Positions 16,100 through 24,917 of a stretch of 64,000 nt of DNA are shown in pieces. How positions within the stretch are numbered: position 1 is the first letter of the stretch; the number at the start of each line of letters is the position of its first letter. This DNA is from a bacterium (GTDB lineage: Bacteria; Actinomycetota; Acidimicrobiia; Acidimicrobiales; CATQHL01): assembly GCA_026708055.1 (NCBI GenBank), contig JAPOVS010000027.1:62001-126000 (forward strand), read 5' to 3'. Position numbers and translations under genes: made by a program. The notes under the pieces are model-generated. The model was not told the origin of the DNA. It made no database searches and worked only from the letters and a program-made list of their open reading frames with translations.

Positions 16100-16163
16100 G
16101 GGCGGATCCTCGAACGGCCCTTCGAGCGCACCCGCACGACGTTCCCCGAACGCAGGCGATCCG

Positions 16164-17093
16164 CTAGATCGTCTTCGACGGGCGCCCGGGCCCCTCCGCC
16201 TCGAGGCCGCCCATGTCGACGTTGAGGCGGGCGTCGGACATCAGCGAGCGCACCACGTCACCGAGTTGCGCGGGGTCGTCGGGCTGGTCGGTGATCGGGC
16301 CGAGCCGCCACCCCTCGGCGATACCGAGCTGGTTGCCGTTCACGTGGAACACGCGGCCCGTCACGCCCGAGGCCTCCGGAGAGGCCAGCCAGGTGGCGAC
16401 CACCGCAATCCAGCGCGGCGACCACGACTCTGCCAGCTTCGGCGCGTTGTCCTCCCCGACGATGGGGATGGTCAGGCGGGTGAGCGCGTTGGGGGCCAGG
16501 CAGTTCACCGTGACCCCGTAGCGGGCCAACTCCATGGCACAGATCACGCTGAAGGCGGCGATGCCCGCCTTGGCGGCCCCGTAGTTGGTCTGGCCGACGT
16601 TGCCGTAGATACCCGACGGTGAGGAGGTGTTGATCACCCGGGCGTCGAGCTCGCCGCCGGCCTTGGCCTGCTGGCGCCACCAGGCGGCAGCGTGGTGGGT
16701 CGGCGCGAAGGTGCCCTTCAGGTGGACGGCCATCACCGCGTCCCAGTCGCCCTCGGCCATCGAGAAGACCATGCGATCCCGCAGGATCCCGGCGTTGTTG
16801 ATGAGGATGTCCAGCCGCCCGAACGTGTCGATGGCCTGATGGATCATGTCCTTGGCCTGACCGAAGTCGCTGACGTCGTCGCCGTTGACCACTGCCTCGC
16901 CGCCCGCGGCGGTGATCTCGGTGACCACTTGCTGGGCGGGGGTGATGTCCATGCCTCCGCCGGCGGCGTCGCCGCCGAGGTCGTTGACGACCACCTTGGC
17001 GCCTTCGGCGGCCAGCATGAGGGCGTGCTCGCGGCCGATGCCCCGTCCCGCCCCGGTGACCACGGCCACCCGTCCTTCGCAGAGCCCGGCCAT
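16164..17093 (-). CDS. Short-chain dehydrogenase (multifunctional-enzyme/17beta-HSD4-like)
   Basis: 309-residue NAD(P)-dependent oxidoreductase. TGAGRGIGREHAL at the N-terminus is the cofactor loop, with VVVNDLGGDAAGGG, the segment typical of peroxisomal MFE-2-like 3-hydroxyacyl-CoA dehydrogenases. NNAG appears at about 93, and the catalytic YGAAK follows INTSSPSG. A likely 3-hydroxyacyl-CoA or steroid-type dehydrogenase, in keeping with acyl-CoA genes nearby. C-terminal 50 residues extend beyond the core. Divergent from the MDR gene at 17184. Confidence 0.85.
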   Translation of the reverse strand: MAGLCEGRVAVVTGAGRGIGREHALMLAAEGAKVVVNDLGGDAAGGGMDITPAQQVVTEITAAGGEAVVNGDDVSDFGQAKDMIHQAIDTFGRLDILINNAGILRDRMVFSMAEGDWDAVMAVHLKGTFAPTHHAAAWWRQQAKAGGELDARVINTSSPSGIYGNVGQTNYGAAKAGIAAFSVICAMELARYGVTVNCLAPNALTRLTIPIVGEDNAPKLAESWSPRWIAVVATWLASPEASGVTGRVFHVNGNQLGIAEGWRLGPITDQPDDPAQLGDVVRSLMSDARLNVDMGGLEAEGPGRPSKTI

Positions 17094-17183
17094 GTGTCTC
17101 CCCTATCATCCGTCGTCGCTCGCGGGCATTTCGATGCCTGCGATCATGTTACGGCGTCCCGATGGCACGAAACGGAGCGTGAG

Positions 17184-18218
17184 ATGACGGCAGGTGAGAG
17201 CGCCGTGGGGCGCAACCGGCAATGGCTGCTGGCCCGGCGACCGTCGGGAATGGTCTCGGAGGCGGACTTCGAACTGGTGGAGCGGCCGGTTCCGGAGATC
17301 GGACCGGGAGAGGTGCTGGGTCGGATCCGCTGGCTGTCCTTCGAGCCCGCCATGCGCGGCTGGATGGACGATCGGGAGAGCTACGTGGCGCCCGTGGAAC
17401 TCGGAGCGCCGATGAGGGCTCCCGGTCTGGCGGAAGTGGTCGTGTCCAACGACCCGGCCTATGCCCCCGGCGACGCGGTCTTCGGGATGATGAGCTGGTC
17501 GGAGTACGTGTCCGGTCGCTGGTCCGCCCAGACCGCCGGTCGCGGCTACCGCCAGGTGCCGACCGATGTGCCCAGGGAGATGTTGCTGGGCCCGCTCGGC
17601 AGCACGGGTCTCACGGCCTACGTCGGGATGCTGGACGTGGGGCGCCCCGAACCGGGCGAGACCGTGGTCGTGTCGGGCGCGGCGGGAGCCACCGGCTCGG
17701 TGGCAGCGCAGATTGCCCGCATCAGGGGTTGCCGTGTGGTGGGGATCGCCGGCGGTGCCGAGAAGTGCCACTGGCTATTGAGTGAGGCGCGATTGGATGC
17801 CGCCATCGACTACAAGAGCACCGACGTCGCTCGCCGCCTGCGCCAGACCTGCCCCGACGGGGTGGACGTCTACTTCGAGAACGTGGGCGGCAGCACGCTG
17901 GAGGCGGTGCTGGACAACCTGGCCCTCGGTGCCCGGATCGCACTGTGCGGACTGATCGCCGGCTACAACGACACCGAGCTGCAGCCGGGGCCCCGCAACC
18001 TGTTCCAACTGATCGTCCGGCGCGCCTCGATCCAGGGGTTGCTTCTGTGGGACTTCCTGGACCGGATCCCGGAGGCTTTCGCCGACTTGCGCCGCTGGGT
18101 CGAAGCCGGCCAGATCGCCTACCGTGTCGACGTGCAGGAGGGTTTCGAGAACATTCCCCGCACGTTCCTGCGCCTGTTCACCGGGGCCAACGAGGGCAAG
18201 CAGCTGCTGCGACTGTGA
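17184..18218 (+). CDS. NADP-dependent medium-chain reductase (CurA/prostaglandin reductase-like)
   Basis: 344 residues, MDR superfamily without catalytic zinc. N-terminus NRQWLLARRPSGMVSEADF and WLSFEPAMRGWM are typical of the leukotriene B4 12-hydroxydehydrogenase/CurA group; the nucleotide loop is VVSGAAGATGSVAAQ and FENVGG follows. Reduces double bonds of enones using NADPH. ATG 17184 has a GGAG ribosome site upstream; a much longer open frame upstream overlaps the divergent dehydrogenase and is not real. Substrate not determined. Confidence 0.88.
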   Translation: MTAGESAVGRNRQWLLARRPSGMVSEADFELVERPVPEIGPGEVLGRIRWLSFEPAMRGWMDDRESYVAPVELGAPMRAPGLAEVVVSNDPAYAPGDAVFGMMSWSEYVSGRWSAQTAGRGYRQVPTDVPREMLLGPLGSTGLTAYVGMLDVGRPEPGETVVVSGAAGATGSVAAQIARIRGCRVVGIAGGAEKCHWLLSEARLDAAIDYKSTDVARRLRQTCPDGVDVYFENVGGSTLEAVLDNLALGARIALCGLIAGYNDTELQPGPRNLFQLIVRRASIQGLLLWDFLDRIPEAFADLRRWVEAGQIAYRVDVQEGFENIPRTFLRLFTGANEGKQLLRL

Positions 18219-18353
18219 GGAGGCCCGAGCCGATTTGCCGGCCGCAATCGTCTGCGGGGAAAATGGGGGATTGTTTCGCGCACCTCCGGTCCGGAGATGC
18301 GCGGTGCGCTATGATCTCCCCGCGTTGGAGTGTCGCACCGGGAGAGTCGCACG

Positions 18354-19043
18354 ATGAAGCTCAGGAGATTGCTCGTACTTGCCGGGGTCATGGCGCTGAT
18401 CGGGATGCTGTGGGCGTCGCCCGCGGCCGCCGACGACCATCCTCCCTCCATCACGTTGGACCCGCCGGCGGTGCCGGCCGAGGAGGGTTCGGTCACGGTC
18501 ACCGTGACCGGCGCCAACTGGACCGAACCGTCACCGTTCTTCATCGTCGCCTGCCCCGGAGCCGCGGGCGATCCGACGGCCCCGCTGACCCTGGCGAGCG
18601 CGCCCGAGGCGATCGCCATGTGCCCGGACCTGATGGCTTCGGCAATCGCCGTGGAGTGGGACGACGGCGGCTTCACGACCGAGTGGACGACCACGATCAC
18701 CGGCGCCGACATCGACAACGGCGCCCTCGTGATCCTGGCCGGATGGCTCAGCGTGGACACCCTCTCGGATCCGGAGGAATACGCGACGGTCGCCGTCCTC
18801 GCCATCGGTGTGGCGGAGGAGCCGATGGACGATCCGGGCGAGGAGGAGCCGATGGACGATCCGGCCGCGGAGGAGCCGATGGACGATCCGGCCGCGGAGG
18901 AGCCGATGGACGATCCGGGCGAGGAGGAACTGCCCGAGACGGGTCACGAGAGTGGTCCGCTCGCCATCGTCGGTGCGAGCATCCTGGCGGCCGGTCTACT
19001 GGTGATCGGCGCCGGGCGGCGCGTGCGCACCGCAACCCGGTAA
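18354..19043 (+). CDS. LPETG cell-wall surface protein with 9-residue acidic repeats
   Basis: 229 residues. Signal peptide MKLRRLLVLAGVMALIGMLW with an AAA cleavage region near residue 26; a beta-rich extracellular domain (about 30-150) of unknown function with two cysteines; four repeats EEPMDDP(GE/AA) at residues 155-190; then LPETG at 193-197, a hydrophobic helix and the basic tail RRVRTATR. This is the classic sortase anchoring layout. No sortase gene is in the window. A GGGAGAG ribosome site precedes ATG 18354. The upstream TATGAT at 18310-18315 may be a -10 box. Confidence 0.85.
   Translation: MKLRRLLVLAGVMALIGMLWASPAAADDHPPSITLDPPAVPAEEGSVTVTVTGANWTEPSPFFIVACPGAAGDPTAPLTLASAPEAIAMCPDLMASAIAVEWDDGGFTTEWTTTITGADIDNGALVILAGWLSVDTLSDPEEYATVAVLAIGVAEEPMDDPGEEEPMDDPAAEEPMDDPAAEEPMDDPGEEELPETGHESGPLAIVGASILAAGLLVIGAGRRVRTATR
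18816..18923 (+). repeat. Four tandem 27-bp repeats in the LPETG protein gene
   Basis: Four in-frame 27-bp units encode EEPMDDPGE, EEPMDDPAA, EEPMDDPAA and EEPMDDPGE. Units differ only in the last few bases. They form an acidic stalk just before the LPETG motif and are a likely site of copy-number change. Confidence 0.9.
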
Positions 19044-19082
19044 TCGACCGCCCGCGCCGCGGGCCTCACGAATCGAATAGCG

Positions 19083-19110
19083 CGAGGGCCGGACTGCAGT
19101 CCGGCCCTCG
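19083..19110. terminator. Bidirectional transcription terminator
   Basis: A perfect 28-nt palindrome with arms CGAGGGCCGGACTG and CAGTCCGGCCCTCG, between the converging stops of the LPETG gene (19043) and the acyl-CoA dehydrogenase gene (19111). No clear T tract, as is common in GC-rich actinobacteria. Confidence 0.8.
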
Positions 19111-20316
19111 TCAGTTGCGGGGGATGTCGCTCCAGGGAACGTCCCGGTCCGCCTGAGGTTCCTTCGGAAGCCCGAGCACACGCTCACCGAGGATGTTGCG
19201 CATGATCTCCGATGTGCCGCCTTCGATGGAGTTGGCGCGTGCGCGCAGGAACATCCGGCTGGTCTCGAAGGAGCCCGAAACGCCTGCCTGCCCGGGACGC
19301 ACCATCGGATAGCCGTGGACATGCACCATGCCGCGGCTGCCTTTCACGTCGACGGCGCATTCCAGGAGTTCCTTGTTCAACTCCGCCGACAGGAGCTTCC
19401 CGACCGATCCCTCGGGGCCGGGGACGCCCGCCGATGCAGACTCGCGGGCGCGCAGGTTCGTGAGGCGGAGCAGTTCGGCGCGGATCCACAGCCGGGCGAC
19501 CCGGTCCCGCGCCACGTGGTGGTCGGCGGTGCCGGGTTCCGGCGCGTGGTCGATCCACTCCTTCATGAGGGTCCCGATGTTCCCGGAGCCTCGGGCCGGC
19601 ACGCCTCCCCCGAGCGCGACCCGCTCATTCATGAGCGTCGTGATGGCGCCACCCCACCCCTGACCCCTCGCACTGATGCGCATCGAGTCGGGAACCCGCA
19701 CATCGGTCATGAACACCTCGTTGAACTCGGCCTCGCCGGTGATCTGATACAGCGGCCGCACCTCGACTCCCGGTGCTTGCATGTCCAGCATGAAGTAGGT
19801 CATGCCCTTGTGCTTGGGCTGGTCGGGATCGGTCCGGGCCAGCAGCATCCCCCAGCGCGCCACGTGGGCCAGCGTCGTCCACACCTTCTGGCCGTTGACG
19901 ATCCACTCCTCCCCGTCGAGGACGGCGCGGGCCGCCAGACCGGCCACGTCCGAGCCGGCGCCCGGCTCGCTGAACAGCTGGCACCAGATCTCCTCACCGG
20001 TGAAGCAGGGTCTCAGCAGCCGGTCCTTCATCTCGTCGGTGCCGTGGGCCAGCACCGTGGGCATGCCCATCCCGATGCCGATCGGGTTGACGGCCAGGTT
20101 GTGGTACTGGCGACCGCCGTTCGCCAACTCCTCGTCGACGACGGCCTGAGCATCCGGCTTCAGCCCGAGCCCGCCGCGGCCGGCCGGAAAGTGCACGCAG
20201 GCCAGACCCCGGTCGAACTGCTCTCCCCGGAACGTGGCCGTGCTCGTCTCGCCGGACATGTCGGCGAGGAGATCGCGTGCCATGCCTCGGAGGTGGTCGG
20301 TGCTGATGTTGCTCAT
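19111..20316 (-). CDS. Acyl-CoA dehydrogenase
   Basis: 401-residue FAD enzyme for the alpha,beta-dehydrogenation of acyl-CoAs. Motifs: CQLFSEPGAGSDVAGL, NGQKVWTTLAH, MTDVRVPDS, and the C-terminal SIEGGTSEIMRNILGERVLGLP. Resembles mycobacterial FadE-type enzymes that work on branched or polyketide/steroid acyl chains; the precise substrate is unknown. Starts ATG 20316. A perfect palindromic terminator follows the stop. Confidence 0.93.
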   Translation of the reverse strand: MSNISTDHLRGMARDLLADMSGETSTATFRGEQFDRGLACVHFPAGRGGLGLKPDAQAVVDEELANGGRQYHNLAVNPIGIGMGMPTVLAHGTDEMKDRLLRPCFTGEEIWCQLFSEPGAGSDVAGLAARAVLDGEEWIVNGQKVWTTLAHVARWGMLLARTDPDQPKHKGMTYFMLDMQAPGVEVRPLYQITGEAEFNEVFMTDVRVPDSMRISARGQGWGGAITTLMNERVALGGGVPARGSGNIGTLMKEWIDHAPEPGTADHHVARDRVARLWIRAELLRLTNLRARESASAGVPGPEGSVGKLLSAELNKELLECAVDVKGSRGMVHVHGYPMVRPGQAGVSGSFETSRMFLRARANSIEGGTSEIMRNILGERVLGLPKEPQADRDVPWSDIPRN

Positions 20317-20424
20317 CGGTGGCGCGGTCCCCTCTGATCGTTGCTCGTCCGGGGAAGCCTCGAGTTCACGCGCCTATCCGCCGGGGGTAGTAGTCGGGCC
20401 GTCCCCGCTGCCAGAATGCTAATC

Positions 20425-21183
20425 ATGACGCTCCGGCGCAGCCTTGCCACCACCACGCTGGCCCTGTCGATCCTGCTCGCTGCCGGCTGTGGCGCCGCAG
20501 AGCCGGAGCCGGGCATGACCGAACCAGCGCCGCCGCCGACGACCGAGGCGCCGGCTGATCCGCCTGTGACCGATCCGCCGCCGCCAGCTGAGCCGCCGCC
20601 GCCAACTGAGCCGCCGCCGACCACGAGTACGGCCGAGCCTGCCGCGCCTGCCACGACCGAGGCGCCGGCTGATCCGCCTGCGCCCGGACCGGCGGCGGCG
20701 CCGGCGGCCGAGCAGGATCCACCACGTGGCCATGAACCGCCCGAACCCGGCCCGGCGCCATCCACGACCACGAGCACGACGGGGGCGCCCCCGCCGCCGA
20801 CGACCACGAGCACCACCGAGGCGCCGCCGCCGACGACCACGAGCACGACGGGGGTGCCCCCGCCGCCGACGACCACGAGCACCACCGAGGCACCCCCGCC
20901 GACCACCACCACCCAGCCTGCGGCGGATGTGACGATACGCATCACGCTGGTGGATGGCCGGATCGAGGCCGAGCGCCGTTACGAGGCCTCCCTCGGCGAC
21001 ACGGTGGAGGTGCGTGTCACCTCCGACGTGGCGGAGGAGGTCCACCTCCATGGGTACGACCTGTACCTGCAACTCGAACCGGGCGCTGAGGTCACGCTGA
21101 CCTTCGAGGCCAGGCTCCCCGGTGTCTGGGAGGCCGAACTCCACCCCTCGCACCGGGAGCTCTTCCAGTTGCAGGTCTCCTAG
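20425..21183 (+). CDS. Lipoprotein with Pro/Thr stalk and small beta domain
   Basis: 252 residues. Lipobox LLAAGC (C22) after a basic, hydrophobic N-terminus; a long Pro/Thr/Glu-rich stalk (about 25-170) with repeats TTTSTTEAPPP; then an ~85-residue C-terminal domain with IRITLVDGRIE, EVHLHGYDLYLQLEPG and GVWEAELHPSHRELFQLQV, which looks like a cupredoxin-type beta sandwich but shows HLHGYD and HPSH rather than a proven copper site. It is 9 nt upstream of a polytopic membrane protein gene; the two probably act together at the membrane. The ATG 20425 is chosen to give a normal signal peptide; an ATG at 20416 is possible. Confidence 0.78.
   Translation: MTLRRSLATTTLALSILLAAGCGAAEPEPGMTEPAPPPTTEAPADPPVTDPPPPAEPPPPTEPPPTTSTAEPAAPATTEAPADPPAPGPAAAPAAEQDPPRGHEPPEPGPAPSTTTSTTGAPPPPTTTSTTEAPPPTTTSTTGVPPPPTTTSTTEAPPPTTTTQPAADVTIRITLVDGRIEAERRYEASLGDTVEVRVTSDVAEEVHLHGYDLYLQLEPGAEVTLTFEARLPGVWEAELHPSHRELFQLQVS
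20764..20901 (+). repeat. Two tandem 69-bp repeats in the lipoprotein stalk
   Basis: Units 20764-20832 and 20833-20901 encode TTTSTTGAPPPP-TTTSTTEAPPP-type stretches with only a few base differences (for example GCG to GTG). A shorter half-unit follows. Confidence 0.8.
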
Positions 21184-21192
21184 GAGCCCAGG

Positions 21193-22530
21193 GTGAGCCA
21201 TGCAGGCGTGCTGGCGCACGGCATCGGGGTGCGCGGCGACCTGCCGATCCCTGTGTGGATGTTCGCCTACGTGGCGGGTGCCGCGCTCGTCATCTCGTTC
21301 CTGCTGCTCGGCAGCTTCTGGCCCAAGCCGCGGCTGCAGGGTCGCTTCGCACCCCGGCCTCTGCCCGAGGCGGTCCAGCCGGCGGCTCGAGTGCTGGCGG
21401 TCGTGCTGCGGCTGTTCGGCTTGGCGATGTTCGCCGTGGTGCTGGTGGCCTCGCTGTTCGGCGATCTCGGGGCCTACGCCACGATCGCCCCGGTTGCGGT
21501 GTACGTGGGGTTCTGGGTGGGGTTGCTGTTCCTGTCGGCCGTCTTCGGGGACGTGTGGCGCCTCTTGAGCCCTTGGGAGACGCTGGCCCACCTCGGCGCG
21601 GCGGTGCGTCGCCGGTTCTTCGGCCACGTCCCGGCGCACAAGCTCTGGCGCCCCGACCCGGTGCACAGCGGCTGGTTGGGCGTGGCGACGGTGCTCTGCT
21701 TCGCCGCCCTCGAACTGGTTCACCCCAACCCCCCGGAGACACGCATCCTCGGCATCGCCATCGCCGCCTACTCGGTGCTGATGCTGTGCGGGGCGTCACT
21801 CTGGGGGCGCGAGTGGCTACGCCGGAGCGAGGGGTTCGGCGTGGTGTTCCGCCACGTCGGCACCATGGGGGTCTTCTGCGGGGACGGGCAGGGACGCCTG
21901 GCCACCCGTCCCCCGATCGTGGGACTGGCGAGCCTGCGCATGACCCTGCCGCACACCTTCGTGCTGCTGCTGATGCCGGGTACCACGAGCTTCGACGGCA
22001 TCTCCCGCACCGAGTGGTGGGGCGGCCTGCTGGGCCCGCGCATCGGCTGGGAAACCGTGGGTTTCGGTGCCTTCGGACTGCTGCAGTTCGCGGCCGACTT
22101 CGTCGTGCTGTACATCGCGGCGATGGCCGTCGGGGCTGCGCTGACCCGTACGCCGCTGCGGCAGATGCTGACCGACTTCGCTCCCTCCATCGTGCCGATC
22201 GCCTTCGCCTACCACGTGGGGCACTACTTCTCGCTGGTGGTCTTCGAGGGCCAGAACTTCCTGGCCCTGCTGTCACGGCCCTTCGGCGGGACCGCCGACC
22301 TGTTCGGCACGGCCCACTTCGACGTCAACTACCTGCTGATCTCCACCGGGGTGATCGCCCTCGTCCAGGCCCTCATGACCGTGGCCGGCCACTTGGCAGG
22401 CGTGGTCCTGGCGCATGACAAGGCGGTGCAGCGGTTCTCGCCGCGGCAAGCGCTGCGATCCCAGTACGGGCTGCTGGTGATGATGCTGGCCTTCACGATC
22501 GCCGGCATCTTCCTGCTGCTCAACGCCTGA
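21193..22530 (+). CDS. Polytopic membrane protein, fenitrothion-hydrolase-like
   Basis: 445 residues with about 10-11 hydrophobic helices and MSHAGVLAHGIGVRGDLPIP at the start. Family resemblance is to actinobacterial membrane proteins annotated as fenitrothion hydrolase after one insecticide-degrading isolate; I do not infer that activity. Several conserved polar spots occur in membrane context (HVGHYF, FEGQNF, DVWRLLSPWE), suggesting metal or small-molecule handling. GTG start 9 nt after the lipoprotein gene. The 3' end overlaps the convergent helicase gene by 11 nt. Confidence 0.75.
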   Translation: MSHAGVLAHGIGVRGDLPIPVWMFAYVAGAALVISFLLLGSFWPKPRLQGRFAPRPLPEAVQPAARVLAVVLRLFGLAMFAVVLVASLFGDLGAYATIAPVAVYVGFWVGLLFLSAVFGDVWRLLSPWETLAHLGAAVRRRFFGHVPAHKLWRPDPVHSGWLGVATVLCFAALELVHPNPPETRILGIAIAAYSVLMLCGASLWGREWLRRSEGFGVVFRHVGTMGVFCGDGQGRLATRPPIVGLASLRMTLPHTFVLLLMPGTTSFDGISRTEWWGGLLGPRIGWETVGFGAFGLLQFAADFVVLYIAAMAVGAALTRTPLRQMLTDFAPSIVPIAFAYHVGHYFSLVVFEGQNFLALLSRPFGGTADLFGTAHFDVNYLLISTGVIALVQALMTVAGHLAGVVLAHDKAVQRFSPRQALRSQYGLLVMMLAFTIAGIFLLLNA

Positions 22531-24685
22531 GCGCCGCCCCCTCGTCGGCCGCCTCGGCCTCGGCGGTGACCGCCGTGAGCCTCTCCCACTCATCGAGCAG
22601 GCTTGAATCCACCCCGCGCACCAGCGCCCCGAGCCAGTCGGTCAACTCGTCCAACTCCGGCGTGCGGCGCTCGGCCGGGACGTTCTGCAAAAGCGCCCGG
22701 TAGGCGTCACTGAGATAGCGCAGCAGCAGGCCTTCGGAGCGCTTCAGGCCGTAGTGGTTGACGTATTCGTCGAAGGTCATGGCCCGCTCGTGCATCTCCC
22801 TGGCGACCGACTTGGGGCGCACGTTGTCGCCCTCCACCCAGGGGTGGTGCCGGCGGAAGACGTCGAAGGCGCCGTAGAGGAACGCCCGCAGGGGTTTGGG
22901 GTGCTCGACGTCGGCAAGCCGTTCCATCCGCTCCTCGTAGGGCACGCCCTGCGCCTTCAGCTCTCCGAGGAGATCGCTCCGCAGACGCTCGACCTGGGCT
23001 GCGATGACCGGTCCGGGGTTCTCCAGGACCGATTCGATCACCGACAGCACATCCAGCGGGTACTCGGACTCGGCCGCATCCAGAACCCCCAGCGCTTCCA
23101 CCGCGAACAGCGAGAGCGGCTGATGCAGGGCGAAGCTGTCCTGCAGATCCACCGTCACCCGGACGTGCCGCCCCCACTCGTCGGGAGTCTCCAGCACCTC
23201 CACCACCCCGGCGTCGACCAGCGAGCGGTAGATGGCCACCGCCCGGCGGATGTGCCGCCGCTGTCGCCGGCGGGTCTCGTGGTTCTCCACCAGCAGCCGC
23301 CGCAGATCGGCGCAGCCGTCGCCGGGCCGGTCCAGTACGTGCATCACCATCTGATGGCTCACCTCGAAGCTGGAGGTCAGCGGCTCAGGTTCGGCGGCGG
23401 TGAGCCGCTCGAAGGTCTCCTCGTTCCAGTGGGCGTAGTTGCGCTCGGGAGGGCGGCGCTTGGTGAGCTTCCGCTTGGCCTTGGGGTCGGACGCGGCCTT
23501 TTCGGTGGCGATCCGGTTCTCGATCCAGTGTGCCGGGGCCTGCACCCGCACGTAGCCCCGCTCGTCGAAGCCGGCCCGCCCCGCCCGCCCGGCGATCTGG
23601 TGGAACTCCCGGGCGTTCAGGAGGCGGGTGCGCTGCCCGTCGTACTTGCAGAGTTGCGTGAACAGCACCGTGCGGATCGGCACGTTGACCCCCACGCCCA
23701 AAGTGTCGGTGCCGCAGATGAGTTTCAACAGCCCCTGCTGGGCCAGCCGCTCGGTGAGCAGCCGGTACTTGGGAAGCAGCCCCGCGTGGTGCACGCCGAC
23801 GCCGTGGCCGATCAGGCGCCGCAGGTCCTTCCCGATGGGTGAGTCGAACTTGAAGCCGCCGAGAGCCTCGGCGACGAGGTCCCGCTCGGCGCGGCTCAGC
23901 ACCCCGATGCTGGTGTAGGCCTGCGCCGCCTCGATGGCCTCCCGCTGGGTGAAGTGCACCACGTAGATCGGCGCCCGGTTGCGTTCCAGGAGATCCTCGA
24001 TGGAGGCGTGCAGGGGGAGCGTTCCGTACTCGAAGCCCAGAGGCACGGGGCGTTCGCCGGACCGCACGGTCACCGTCTCCCTGCCGGTGCGCCCCGTGAG
24101 TTCGTCGGCGAAGCGCTGAGTGGGCCCCAGCGTGGCCGAAAGCAGCAGGAACTGGCATTGGGGCAGCGTCAGCAGCGGCACCTGCCACGCCCAGCCGCGC
24201 TGCGGGTCGGCGTAGAAGTGGAACTCATCGGCGATCAGCACGTCCACGTCGGCCTCGGCGCCGTCGCGCAGGCCCCAGTTGGCGAGGATCTCCGCGGTCG
24301 CGCAGACGATCGGAGCGCCAGGGTTGACCGCGGCGTCGCCGGTGATCATGCCGACCCGCTCGGCCCCGAAGGAGTCGCACAACGCGAAGAACTTCTCGCT
24401 GACCAGCGCCTTCAGCGGCGCGGTGTACACGCTGCGGCGACCGGCGGCGAGGGCGGCGAAGTGGGCGCCCGCTGCCACCAGGGACTTCCCCGAGCCGGTC
24501 GGGGTGTTCATGATGACGTTGCGGCCGTCCAGGATCTCCAGCAGCGCCTCCTCTTGGGCGGGATAGAGCGAGATCCCCTCCGATTCTACGTACTCCACGA
24601 AGCCGTCGAGCGGCGAAGCGGCATCGAGGCGGGCCGCCAGCGGCGCGACGTTCCGAGCACCTCCGTCCGCCTCTCGGGTCGTCAT
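22520..24685 (-). CDS. Ski2-like DEAD/DEAH-box RNA helicase (DUF3516 type)
   Basis: 721 residues. Helicase core in order: Q-motif region SLYPAQEEAL, Walker A TPTGSGKS, TAPLKALVSEKF, DEFHFY (motif II variant of DEVH), LLSATL, then domain 2 with GVHHAGLLPKYR, TLGVGVNVP and QIAGRAGRAGFD. The long C-terminal region (about 400-721) with HPWVEGDNVRPKSVAREM and KRSEGLLLRYLSDAYR is the actinobacterial-specific extension. ATP-driven RNA unwinding is expected; no protein partner is visible. The start codon lies in the first of three 20-bp repeats (24671-24730), so alternative upstream ATGs exist but out of frame with one another. Confidence 0.88.
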   Translation of the reverse strand: MTTREADGGARNVAPLAARLDAASPLDGFVEYVESEGISLYPAQEEALLEILDGRNVIMNTPTGSGKSLVAAGAHFAALAAGRRSVYTAPLKALVSEKFFALCDSFGAERVGMITGDAAVNPGAPIVCATAEILANWGLRDGAEADVDVLIADEFHFYADPQRGWAWQVPLLTLPQCQFLLLSATLGPTQRFADELTGRTGRETVTVRSGERPVPLGFEYGTLPLHASIEDLLERNRAPIYVVHFTQREAIEAAQAYTSIGVLSRAERDLVAEALGGFKFDSPIGKDLRRLIGHGVGVHHAGLLPKYRLLTERLAQQGLLKLICGTDTLGVGVNVPIRTVLFTQLCKYDGQRTRLLNAREFHQIAGRAGRAGFDERGYVRVQAPAHWIENRIATEKAASDPKAKRKLTKRRPPERNYAHWNEETFERLTAAEPEPLTSSFEVSHQMVMHVLDRPGDGCADLRRLLVENHETRRRQRRHIRRAVAIYRSLVDAGVVEVLETPDEWGRHVRVTVDLQDSFALHQPLSLFAVEALGVLDAAESEYPLDVLSVIESVLENPGPVIAAQVERLRSDLLGELKAQGVPYEERMERLADVEHPKPLRAFLYGAFDVFRRHHPWVEGDNVRPKSVAREMHERAMTFDEYVNHYGLKRSEGLLLRYLSDAYRALLQNVPAERRTPELDELTDWLGALVRGVDSSLLDEWERLTAVTAEAEAADEGAALRR

Positions 24686-24730
24686 TGTGGCTCTCGCATC
24701 GTCATTCGGGCTCTCGGGCCGTCATTCTGC
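24671..24730 (-). repeat. Three tandem 20-bp repeats spanning the helicase start codon
   Basis: Units 24671-24690, 24691-24710 and 24711-24730. On the minus strand each carries AATGACGnnnCGAGAG (the first bases being one of three ATGs). Because 20 is not a multiple of 3, the three ATGs lie in different frames; only the one at 24685 opens the helicase frame. The last unit runs into CATTCTGCCGGAATCC, similar to the edge of the REP-like element at 26511. Confidence 0.85.
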
Positions 24731-24917
24731 CGGAATCCAGGGATCGGCGGCGTTCGCCGGGGCCAGGGTGCCGCGGCGCGTCGTTTCTCGGCCCCACAGG
24801 TCCGCTGGGGATGAGGAGCGGGTTTCTGAGTAGGATGTTTGCACCGAGCCGGTGACGGGGGAGTGCTCGGCTTCTCGGGTTCCAACAGGAGGACGTGCTT
24901 CAGAAGGGGGCAGCAAG

